Shown piece after piece: positions 5,593-13,297 of a stretch of DNA of 14,813 nt. The DNA is taken from NCBI GenBank assembly GCA_039029915.1, contig JBCCFD010000168.1, positions 1 through 14,813 of the forward strand, read 5' to 3'. Below the pieces are notes generated by a model. That model had not been told where the DNA came from and ran no database searches. It saw only the letters and a list, made by a program, of their open reading frames with translations. The position numbers and the translations under genes were made by a program. Numbering within the stretch: position 1 is the first letter of the stretch; every line of letters starts with the position of its first letter. This DNA is from QQUD01 sp039029915 (GTDB lineage: Bacteria > Chloroflexota > Anaerolineae > Promineifilales > Promineifilaceae).

Positions 5593-8500
5593 ATGGATTC
5601 AAATAACGCCACCAGAAGAGATATTCGTGCGTCCCTTGCTAACAAAACCAAAAAATCAAAACAAACGATTGAAAAGTTCGTTCGATGGATGCTAGTAACG
5701 GCCGTATTCAGCTTATTCTTTTTACCCTTCAACCAAACCTATTCCGCCCCAGTTGTACTTTATGAAACTGATTTTGAAACCGATCCAGGTTGGACCTTAG
5801 ATCCATTTGGCACCGATACTGCCATTACGGGCGAGTGGGAAGCTGCTGATCCAGAACAATCAGAAAATGCTGGATTTATTTTGCAGCCAGAAGACGCAGC
5901 GAGCGGCACCCAAGCCTTAGTAACCGGTGCGACAGCCGGTACTGGCGCAGGGGATTTTGATCTCGACGGTGGTGTGACCTCTATTCGCTCCCCAGCTATC
6001 GAGATACCGGGCAATTCTAACTACCATCTATTTTTTAAATATTATTTTGCACACAATAGTTCAGCTGATTCAGCTGATTTTCTACGAGTTAGCATTGTTG
6101 GTTCGTCAACAACAGTGGTGGTTAATGAAGCCGGTGAAGGTGAACATCGTGGGGCGTTTTGGACCGCCTCAGGATCGTCACTGGCTGCGTTTGCTGGACA
6201 AACCATTTACATATTAGTTGAAGCCTCAGATGAAACGTCAGCTGGGGCGCTTATTGAAGCCGGTATTGATGACCTGGTCATCGTTGATCCTGTCGTCGTA
6301 ATGGGCGCTTCATTTGATTCAAATAGCGAAGGATTTACCTATCAAGACGACACCTTTAGAAGTACCAACCAACCTAATTATGCCACTGGAACATTTGAAT
6401 CCTCCGGGGGAATAAGCGGTGGTGGACTGCACGTTGAAATTGGTGGTGTAGATAGCGATGATATCGATGATATGTCCGGTGGGTGGACAAAGTCCGTTAC
6501 CGTTAATGGTAAGGGAACAGGTTTCATCTCATTTGATTATCAGCTCACTGTTGATTTTGAGTACGAAGATGATGAATATGGCCAGGTTTTAATCTCGTTT
6601 GACAATGAATTATATGGTTTAAACGGAAATGATTATGTGCTTCAGATTGACGGTGGGGCCGCGAATGAGTCTTCAGGCTGGCAAAATGTCACTTTTGATG
6701 TGGGCGAACTGTCCAATGGTGATTATACGCTGACTATTGGAGGGTATAACAATAAGAAAACATCATCAATTGAAATTACCGAAATTGATATTGATAATGT
6801 TCAATTATTATTGGAACCGGACAGCCTCGCCCCCGAAGTAACGAATCCAGATTCTCAAGAGAGCAAAGAGGGTGAAGCCGTCAATCTGCCAATCTCCGCG
6901 ACAGATCCATTTGGTGGTGACTTGATCTTCATTGCAACCGGTTTACCTGATGGTTTATCCATAGATCGTGCATCGGGGCTGATTTCAGGCACTTCACCAG
7001 AAGGTAGTGAAGGGTATTATGAGGTGGAATTATCCGTCTCAAATACCTCTGATACGAAAATCATTTCATTTAGTTGGCTTGTTCGTCCCATTACGTCTGG
7101 TGAAATTAGCCGTGAATGGTGGACCGGGATTTCTGGGGATGATGTGGTTGATTTAACAAGTAACAGTAATTATCCCAATAACCCCTCTGGGCAAGACACG
7201 CGAACTAGTTTTGAAGCCCCAACAGATTGGGCTAACAATTACGGGACTCGGATGAGAGGGTATCTATTTGCCCCAGTATCCGGCGAGTATACATTCTGGC
7301 TGGCCACCGACGATCAGGGGGAGCTTCGCTTAAGCACAGATAGTGCAATTGCCAATAGCCAGCTTATTGCCAACGTGCCCGATTGGGCGGCTTCTCGAGA
7401 GTGGGATAAGTTCCCTGAACAAGAGTCCACATCAATCACATTGGAAGCTGGTCAAAGATATTACATCGAAGTGTTACAAAAAGAAGCCTCAGGTGGCGAT
7501 AATATTGCGGTTGCTTGGGCGTTTCCTGGTCAAAGTTTAGAAGTTATTCCGGGTAAATATTTAATTCCTTACTCAGCAAACCCTGTTGTAACAAAACCAA
7601 GTGATAGCTATGCAGTCCAAGGTGATGGCACAGCAATATCTATTGAAGCCTATGATCCGAACGACTTGTCGTTGACTTATTCTGCAGCTGGGTTGCCTGC
7701 TGGATTTTCAATCGATGCCAATACCGGAGAAATTAGCGGTACGCTGGCTGATGGAGATACAACTAGCTATGCGGTGACCGTGACGGTAAGCAACGGCAGC
7801 GGTATCGCTCAAACATCTTTTAATTTGATTGGTATTCCAAGAAGCAATGAAGCGGGCTCTGTTACCGTGGCGCAATCGGGTGCTGGACAATGGCACGTTG
7901 TCAATTTGCAGCACACTTACAAAACGGCCGTTATTGTGATGGGTCCCCCTTCATTTAACGACAGCGAGCCCACGACGGTCAGAGTGCGTAATGTCACGAA
8001 CAATAGCTTTGAATTCCAAATTGATGAATGGGATTATTTAGATGGTGCCCACGCCTCGGAAACGATTGGGTATGTTGTGGCTGAAGCAGGAACGTTTACC
8101 CTAGCAAACGGCAAGCAGCTGTTAGCTGGTGTAAAAACAGGGGTGACTCAGTCGTTTACGGCCGTTTCCTTCTCACAAGCATTTACGGCCGTTCCTTTAG
8201 TTTTTACACAGGTTAGCTCCACAAACGAAGCGAGTGCGGTTACAACTCGTATTCAGACTGTTCAAACCTCCCAGTTCACAGTTAGAGTTCAAGAAGAAGA
8301 GGCTGGTGGCTCACATACAGGTGAAACAATCCATTGGATAGCCCTTGAGCCAACCGTCGAAGACGATAACTTCGAAGCCGCATCAACTGGAAGTACGGTT
8401 GATGAAGTGGTTGAAACGGTTACTTTTGCTCAAACGTATCTGAGCACCCCCATCTTTATTGCGACTGACCAAACACAAAACGGTGGTGATACAGTCGCCA

Positions 8501-11469
8501 TTCGCCGCACAATCCTGACGACTGAAAGCGCTGGTGTGTTTATTGAAGAGGAGGCCTCACTTAACAGTGAAGTGGCCCATGCCGATGAGAATGTTGCGTA
8601 CTTAGTTATTGAGCCAGCCATCGACGATAATCCTTTTGGACAACCGCCCAATGAACCACCCAACGTAACCAGCCCCGGTAATCAACTAAACCAAATTAAT
8701 GACGTCGTTTCGCTGCAGATTGAAGCCTCAGATCCTACAAATGATCCGTTAACGTACGAGGCGACTGGATTGCCTACCGGACTAAGCATCAACGCCACGA
8801 CCGGTTTGATTTCAGGAACAGTGACCGAGATCAACACCTTTGCGGTTGAAATTACAGTCAGTGATGATCGAAATGGATCCACCAGTATTTTATTTAGCTG
8901 GCAAGTGACTGAGGTGCCAAACAATCCCCCATTAATCACAAACCCGGGTGACCAGACGAATACGGTGAATGATACGGTTAGCTTAGCGATTGAGGCGACC
9001 GATGCAGATGATGATTCCCTAACATTCTCAGCTCAAAATTTACCAACTGGGCTGTCAATTAATGAGGATAGCGGCTTGATTTCAGGCACAGCGACGTCGG
9101 TTGGCTCGTTTGCCACGGTTGTGACCGTTAGCGATGGGGAAGATAGTGCAGATGTCGTTTTTGCTTGGACGATTAATGAGCCACCCAATACGCCCCCTGA
9201 TGTGACAACACCCAGTGACCAAGTCAACATCGTCGGTGATTCGGTTAGTTTGATGATTGAAGCAACCGATGCGGATGATGACACGCTGATGTTTAGTGCG
9301 GAAAATCTGCCAACGGGTTTATCAATTAACGCTGATTCGGGTTTGATTTCAGGCACCGTATCGGAAATCAATTCCTTTGCCGTGGTGGTGACGGTTGATG
9401 ACGGGCGTGATCCAGTAACGGCCGTGTTTGCTTGGACTGTTAATGATGTGCCTAATACCCCGCCATCTGTAACTGACCCTGGTGATCAAGCCAATAATTT
9501 AGACGATATTGTTAACCTTCAAATTGAAGCGACTGACGTAGATGATGATCCCTTAACTTATGCGGCTGAAGGGTTGCCGACTGGTTTATCGATTGCTGAA
9601 AATACAGGTTTGATTTCCGGGACGCCAACTGTATCAGGGCCGTTTGCAATCATTGTGACGGTTGATGATGGCAATGGCGGTAGTACAGCTATTGTGTTTT
9701 CTTGGACGATATCAGAAGTGCCAAACTCACCGCCGGTCATTACGACGCCTGACGATCAGACAAACTTCACAAATGATGCCGTTTCACTGCAGATTGAAGC
9801 GGTTGACGCAGATAATGATGATTTGGTGTATACGGCCGTAAACCTGCCGCCGGGTGTTGCAATTGATGAAGATACCGGTTTGATTTCAGGAACGCTGACC
9901 CAGTCAGGCCGCTACGCCATCCTCCTGCTGGTCGAAGACGAGAACGGGGATTCTGATAACGCCATCTTCAACTGGGTCGTTAACCAAGAGGGCAGTACCA
10001 ATAACATCCCTGAAATTGTGAACCCCGCTACTCAGTCACACACAATTGGTGACGACGTGACGCTCAATATCGAGGCCTCAGATTTAGACAACGATACCCT
10101 GACTTATTCTGCGATTAGCCTGCCTGACGGGCTAGCGATAGACGGGGAGACAGGCGTTATTTCAGGCACCGTGTCATTGGCAAACACATACGCGACCGTT
10201 GTAACAGTTAATGACGGCAACGAAGGTGAAGCCAGTGCGGTCTTTATTTGGGTGGTTAACGCCGTACCAAACATTGTCCCCAATATTGTTGAACCCGGCG
10301 ATCAATCGAATTTGGTGGGAGACATCGTTAGTCTCGATATTGAAGCAACAGATATCGATGAAGATGAGTTAGTTTATAGTGCGCTCAACTTGCCGCCCGG
10401 ACTCAATATTAGCCCGATTGATGGGTTAATCAGTGGTGAATTAACGGAGGGTGGCCAATACGCTGTTATTGTAACCGTTGATGATGGCAAAGGTGGCATT
10501 GTCAACACCACATTCCTGTGGGTAGTAAACACAACAGCCAATACCGGCCCGTCGATTACTGATCCCGGTAACCAAACCAATATTATCAACGATGCGGTTG
10601 ATTTAACGATTGTGGCATCTGACCCAGATAGCGATCCGCTAACCTATTTAGCGGTTAATTTGCCAACCGGACTGTCAATCAACGATGAGACGGGCGCTAT
10701 CTCTGGCACGGTGACCCAAATTGGCCTGTTCCCCGTCTCAATTAGCGTTGATGACGGTCGCGGCGGCGTCGCCAGTACGTCATTTGTGTGGTCTGTGACT
10801 GAGGTGCCAAACAATCTACCCGTTATTGATACACCGGACACGCAGTTCAACATTGTGGGTGACAACGTTTCGCTTCAAATCTCTGCTACCGATGCAGATG
10901 GTGATGCATTGCTGTATATTGCGACTGAATTACCGGCTGGTGTTTTTATCAATCAGGCAACAGGGTTAATCACGGGGCAACTCACCAAGAAAGGAACTCA
11001 TTTGGTAGAAATTGCTGTCTTTGACGGTGAAGATACGATTGAAATCTCTTTTATTTGGCAGGTTGATGAGCCAGTCAATCCATTTGAGATCAACGTGAGC
11101 TATCTCCCGCTTGTTGTGCGCAATTTCCGACCGGATGAACCGAACGATGTCTGCTCTGAGGCGGCAACCCTACTACCTAATTTGCCGCGTTCCTTCGCGC
11201 ATGAGGATTTGGAAGATTGGTATGTATTCAGCATTGAACAAAACGAAGCGATTACAGTCCAGCTGTCAAACTTCACCGCTGGTGGGCAGATGATTGTGTA
11301 CTCTGGAAACTGCTCAAATTTGACCTTCTTGCAAAATAATGGCAATTTCTCAACGTCAAAAACAATCGACCTTGGGTTGTCATCTCCGGGCACTTACTAT
11401 ATTCGCATTATTACGGATGATAGCTACAGTGACCCAACGCAATATAAACTTGAGGTAATTGTGCCGTAG
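5593..11469 (+). CDS. Giant secreted multidomain protein: jelly rolls, PA14, lectin-like modules, Ig-like array, PPC-like end
   Basis: This 1958-residue protein has a long basic N-region and a signal peptide (hydrophobic 32-45, probable cleavage near YSA at 50-52). Residues about 54-232 form a jelly-roll/MAM-like domain (TDFETDPGW, then DLDGGVTSIRSPAI), and about 236-405 a second beta-sandwich. An Ig-like domain (413-498) leads to a PA14 carbohydrate-binding domain (about 503-660, with GYLFAPVSGEYTFWLATDD). A second Ig-like domain (663-749) and three H-type-lectin-like modules (754-832, 843-920, 935-1008) follow. Nine He_PIG/cadherin-like domains run in tandem from 1022 to 1828. After YLPLVVRNF (1837-1845) a PPC-like domain closes the protein, with cysteines at 1854 and 1907 that could pair. 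No catalytic domain, LPXTG motif or C-terminal membrane helix is visible. The domain set suggests a surface or sheath adhesin binding polysaccharide; that is inference. DADDD motifs in the Ig domains are plausible calcium sites. Confidence 0.9.
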   Translation: MDSNNATRRDIRASLANKTKKSKQTIEKFVRWMLVTAVFSLFFLPFNQTYSAPVVLYETDFETDPGWTLDPFGTDTAITGEWEAADPEQSENAGFILQPEDAASGTQALVTGATAGTGAGDFDLDGGVTSIRSPAIEIPGNSNYHLFFKYYFAHNSSADSADFLRVSIVGSSTTVVVNEAGEGEHRGAFWTASGSSLAAFAGQTIYILVEASDETSAGALIEAGIDDLVIVDPVVVMGASFDSNSEGFTYQDDTFRSTNQPNYATGTFESSGGISGGGLHVEIGGVDSDDIDDMSGGWTKSVTVNGKGTGFISFDYQLTVDFEYEDDEYGQVLISFDNELYGLNGNDYVLQIDGGAANESSGWQNVTFDVGELSNGDYTLTIGGYNNKKTSSIEITEIDIDNVQLLLEPDSLAPEVTNPDSQESKEGEAVNLPISATDPFGGDLIFIATGLPDGLSIDRASGLISGTSPEGSEGYYEVELSVSNTSDTKIISFSWLVRPITSGEISREWWTGISGDDVVDLTSNSNYPNNPSGQDTRTSFEAPTDWANNYGTRMRGYLFAPVSGEYTFWLATDDQGELRLSTDSAIANSQLIANVPDWAASREWDKFPEQESTSITLEAGQRYYIEVLQKEASGGDNIAVAWAFPGQSLEVIPGKYLIPYSANPVVTKPSDSYAVQGDGTAISIEAYDPNDLSLTYSAAGLPAGFSIDANTGEISGTLADGDTTSYAVTVTVSNGSGIAQTSFNLIGIPRSNEAGSVTVAQSGAGQWHVVNLQHTYKTAVIVMGPPSFNDSEPTTVRVRNVTNNSFEFQIDEWDYLDGAHASETIGYVVAEAGTFTLANGKQLLAGVKTGVTQSFTAVSFSQAFTAVPLVFTQVSSTNEASAVTTRIQTVQTSQFTVRVQEEEAGGSHTGETIHWIALEPTVEDDNFEAASTGSTVDEVVETVTFAQTYLSTPIFIATDQTQNGGDTVAIRRTILTTESAGVFIEEEASLNSEVAHADENVAYLVIEPAIDDNPFGQPPNEPPNVTSPGNQLNQINDVVSLQIEASDPTNDPLTYEATGLPTGLSINATTGLISGTVTEINTFAVEITVSDDRNGSTSILFSWQVTEVPNNPPLITNPGDQTNTVNDTVSLAIEATDADDDSLTFSAQNLPTGLSINEDSGLISGTATSVGSFATVVTVSDGEDSADVVFAWTINEPPNTPPDVTTPSDQVNIVGDSVSLMIEATDADDDTLMFSAENLPTGLSINADSGLISGTVSEINSFAVVVTVDDGRDPVTAVFAWTVNDVPNTPPSVTDPGDQANNLDDIVNLQIEATDVDDDPLTYAAEGLPTGLSIAENTGLISGTPTVSGPFAIIVTVDDGNGGSTAIVFSWTISEVPNSPPVITTPDDQTNFTNDAVSLQIEAVDADNDDLVYTAVNLPPGVAIDEDTGLISGTLTQSGRYAILLLVEDENGDSDNAIFNWVVNQEGSTNNIPEIVNPATQSHTIGDDVTLNIEASDLDNDTLTYSAISLPDGLAIDGETGVISGTVSLANTYATVVTVNDGNEGEASAVFIWVVNAVPNIVPNIVEPGDQSNLVGDIVSLDIEATDIDEDELVYSALNLPPGLNISPIDGLISGELTEGGQYAVIVTVDDGKGGIVNTTFLWVVNTTANTGPSITDPGNQTNIINDAVDLTIVASDPDSDPLTYLAVNLPTGLSINDETGAISGTVTQIGLFPVSISVDDGRGGVASTSFVWSVTEVPNNLPVIDTPDTQFNIVGDNVSLQISATDADGDALLYIATELPAGVFINQATGLITGQLTKKGTHLVEIAVFDGEDTIEISFIWQVDEPVNPFEINVSYLPLVVRNFRPDEPNDVCSEAATLLPNLPRSFAHEDLEDWYVFSIEQNEAITVQLSNFTAGGQMIVYSGNCSNLTFLQNNGNFSTSKTIDLGLSSPGTYYIRIITDDSYSDPTQYKLEVIVP
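7099..7572 (+). other. PA14 domain within the giant secreted protein
   Basis: Residues 503-660 begin ISREWWTGISGDDV, continue through RMRGYLFAPVSGEYTFWLAT and DDQGELRLS, and end NIAVAWAFPG. This is the PA14 beta-barrel pattern, and the Asp-Asp pair (573-574) resembles the calcium-binding pair that coordinates sugar in PA14 lectins. It is sandwiched between two Ig-like domains. Confidence 0.8.
7852..8616 (+). repeat. Three diverged H-type-lectin-like modules
   Basis: Residues 754-832, 843-920 and 935-1008 share one plan. A strand pattern near Q-S-F/T-F is followed by a Y/F-x-T/S-A/P-x-V/I-F/V strand, then a polar loop (SEPTTVRVRN, EASAVTTRIQ, GGDTVAIRRT). Next comes Gly/Ser-x-F followed by Glu-rich ID/EE, and finally H/D-x-x-E-T/N-I/V-x-Y/W-x-V/A. 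Identity is low between copies but the order is constant. The first copy is the closest to H-type lectins known to me. Sugar binding is inferred. Confidence 0.6.
8656..11076 (+). repeat. Nine tandem Ig-like (He_PIG/cadherin-like) domain repeats
   Basis: Nine units of about 89-90 residues (roughly 267-270 bp) start near residues 1022, 1112, 1201, 1290, 1380, 1472, 1562, 1653 and 1742. Each runs PPxITxPGDQ, then VSLxIEATDxDxDxLTY, LPTGLSI, TGLISGT, VTVDDG and FxWxV. The DNA is still alike in places: TTGATTTCAGG for Leu-Ile-Ser-Gly is exact at 8806, 9076, 9343 and 9880. The later units (from about 10015) are more diverged. The array probably forms a rigid, calcium-stiffened stalk. Confidence 0.9.
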
Positions 11470-11505
11470 ATGGATTCAGTGAGCCGTAATCAGTAATGAG
11501 TAATC

Positions 11506-11537
11506 AGTGGGTGTCTCTTAGAGGCACCCACTTTTTT
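11506..11537 (+). terminator. Strong intrinsic terminator after the giant secreted protein
   Basis: AGTGGGTGTCTC (11506-11517) pairs with GAGGCACCCACT (11521-11532) through a 12-bp stem containing one G-U pair and a TTA loop. The stem runs directly into six T residues (11532-11537). It lies 36 bases after the stop codon of the large gene and should insulate the following gene. Confidence 0.93.
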
Positions 11538-11538
11538 A

Positions 11539-11566
11539 TTGACAAACGGCCGTTTCTCGTTAAAAC
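11539..11566 (+). promoter_or_regulatory. Sigma-70-type promoter abutting the terminator, apparently leaderless
   Basis: A consensus -35, TTGACA (11539-11544), is followed after 16 bases by TAAAAC (11561-11566), four of six matches to TATAAT. Transcription would start about 11573, just before the ATG at 11575, and no Shine-Dalgarno is present. The spacer contains the only non-coding AACGGCCGTT palindrome of the window (11545-11554). The -35 begins two bases after the terminator T-run. Confidence 0.5.
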
Positions 11567-11574
11567 TCGCCCGT

Positions 11575-13170
11575 ATGAAAAGAGCAAACAATTGGAGCTA
11601 TCACATCTTTATTTTCGGACTGCTTATTGTTCTGGCTGGCTGCCAAAACGATGCAGGCATTACGCTTCTGCCATCATCAAATCAGTCAAATGAAACCATT
11701 AATTTGTCTGGCGGACAGCCGCGAACGATGGACCCAGCCTTGACGCTTGGGGGGCCAAGCGGGGCGCTGGGGCATGTGTTTAGCGGCTTGACAGCCCTTG
11801 ATGCCAATCTGCAGGTGCAGCCTGAGTTAGCCGCTGGCTGGACAGTAAGCGAAGACGGCCGTATTTACACGTTCTATCTCCACGAAAATGCAGTTTTTCA
11901 TAATGGCCGCGCGGTGACGGCCAGTGATGTGGTGTTCTCTTGGGAACGGGCGGCTGATCCTGCGCTAGGCTCCGATACGGCTCAGACCTACCTAGGGGAT
12001 ATTGCTGGGGTGATGGATAAGATAAACGGCCGTTCCGACACCATCAGCGGATTAAGGGTCATTGACGAGCACACGCTCGAGGTAACCTTAGCTGAGCCAG
12101 TTGTCTACTTTTTGGCGAAGATAGCGTATCCAGTCGCCTACATTGTTGATGAGCAAACGGTCGAGACGCCCAACTGGGAAAGAGAGCCAAACGGCACTGG
12201 CCCATTCCGATTGGCAAGCTGGCAGGATGATGAGCGGATGGCGCTTGTGCGGCACGATGACTATTATGGTGACCCCGCCTTTGTGCAGCGCGTTGTGTAT
12301 GATTTAGGGCCAAGCCTTAGCTTTGCAGAGTATGAGCAGGGCAATATCGACTTAGTGGGGGTTGGCGGTGCTAACCTTGATCGCGTTCAAGACCCGAACA
12401 GCCCGTTTATTTCACAGCTAAAAACGGGCGTTAGCATGTGTACAACCTCGATAGGTCTTAATGCGGCCCTTGTCCCGCTGGATGATGTGCGGGTGCGGCA
12501 AGCGTTTAGCATGGCAATTGATCGGGAGCAGTTGATTAATGCCTTTTGGGGTGGCGACGCCCTCCTTGCCAATGGCTCCCTCCCGCCGGGCATGCCGGGT
12601 TTTAACATTGAGCTTGAGGGGGTCACATTTGACCCAGAAGGGGCCCGTCAGCTTCTTAACGAAGCTGGATTTGGTAACCCGGCCGACTTGCCACGCCTGA
12701 CCTACACGACGTCTGGATTTGGTGAGGTGAGCGATTTTGTAACGGCCGTTATCATCCAGTGGCAAACAAATCTCGGCGTGCAAATAGAGCCACAGGTGAT
12801 CGAGCCATTCCAATATTACGACGAAATTTATGCGGGGAATGTGGGGCACTTCTTTGGTAGCGGCTGGTGTGCTGATTACCCCGATCCCCAAAACTTCCTC
12901 GACATTCTGTACCATTCTGAATCCCCTCAAAATAACGGCAATTTTAGTAATCCCCAGATTGATACCCTGCTGGAGCAAGCCCGTGTCGAGCGTGACACCA
13001 CTGCCCGCCTAGCTCTCTATGCGGATATTGAACAGCTCATTGTCAATGAGGCACCTGAGATTTTTATTGCGCATGGCTTAACGGCCGTACTTGTCAGCCC
13101 AGATTTAATTGGCTATCAACTTGCCCCCATCGGAGTACGACAGTGGCATCGCGTGTCAGTGGAGCGTTAG
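11575..13170 (+). CDS. Oligopeptide/dipeptide-type ABC transporter solute-binding lipoprotein (SBP_bac_5)
   Basis: The 531-residue product starts MKRANN and has a hydrophobic stretch ending in the lipobox L20-A-G-C23, so it should be anchored as a lipoprotein facing outwards. The mature protein has the family-5 extracellular solute-binding layout. Early markers are GGQPRTMDPAL (46-56) and L-x-P-E-L-A-x-x-W near 84-92, followed by YTFYLHENAVFHNGRAVTASDVVFSW. A conserved VRVRQAFSMAIDREQLI core lies in the second half. The substrate is probably a di- or oligopeptide, though family members also bind nickel, haem or opines. No permease or ATPase genes adjoin it in the window. The frame is open back to TTG at 11539, but the ATG at 11575 gives a proper lipoprotein signal. 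ACGGCCGT sites at 11855 and 12026 encode Asp-Gly-Arg and Asn-Gly-Arg; those at 12742 and 13081 encode Thr-Ala-Val. Confidence 0.92.
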   Translation: MKRANNWSYHIFIFGLLIVLAGCQNDAGITLLPSSNQSNETINLSGGQPRTMDPALTLGGPSGALGHVFSGLTALDANLQVQPELAAGWTVSEDGRIYTFYLHENAVFHNGRAVTASDVVFSWERAADPALGSDTAQTYLGDIAGVMDKINGRSDTISGLRVIDEHTLEVTLAEPVVYFLAKIAYPVAYIVDEQTVETPNWEREPNGTGPFRLASWQDDERMALVRHDDYYGDPAFVQRVVYDLGPSLSFAEYEQGNIDLVGVGGANLDRVQDPNSPFISQLKTGVSMCTTSIGLNAALVPLDDVRVRQAFSMAIDREQLINAFWGGDALLANGSLPPGMPGFNIELEGVTFDPEGARQLLNEAGFGNPADLPRLTYTTSGFGEVSDFVTAVIIQWQTNLGVQIEPQVIEPFQYYDEIYAGNVGHFFGSGWCADYPDPQNFLDILYHSESPQNNGNFSNPQIDTLLEQARVERDTTARLALYADIEQLIVNEAPEIFIAHGLTAVLVSPDLIGYQLAPIGVRQWHRVSVER

Positions 13171-13230
13171 TTGATTGAGTATGCACAAGCCCATCCCAAT
13201 GATGCACCGCTTAGAGAGCTTACCTGTATA

Positions 13231-13279
13231 GCTGACTAGCTGAAATGCTGACAAGCTGACTAGCTGAAATACTGAAATA
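13231..13279. repeat. Tandem GCTGACTAGCTGAAAT intergenic repeat
   Basis: GCTGACTAGCTGAAAT is exact at 13231-13246 and 13255-13270 (24-base period). It is followed by another partial ACTGAAAT unit (13271-13278), with GCTGA recurring throughout. It lies between the solute-binding protein and the amidohydrolase, just upstream of a start codon without a Shine-Dalgarno. It is too short and irregular for a CRISPR array and resembles the other low-complexity spacers in this window. Confidence 0.65.
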
Positions 13280-13297
13280 CTCACAAACAAAAAAACT

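Noticed and set aside
8656..11076. Possible CRISPR-like or satellite array because of regular periodicity
   Set aside because: The period of about 267-270 bp matches an Ig-like domain, the frame is open throughout, and units differ mainly at synonymous or loop positions.
12418..12978. 186-codon minus-strand open frame inside the solute-binding lipoprotein gene
   Set aside because: The plus strand encodes a complete recognisable family-5 binding protein. The minus reading has no domain-like pattern or start signal.
13231..13279. GCTGACTAGCTGAAAT pair as a minimal CRISPR or an attachment site
   Set aside because: The spacing leaves an 8-base gap, there is no spacer-like variable sequence, and no cas genes or integrase occur in the window.
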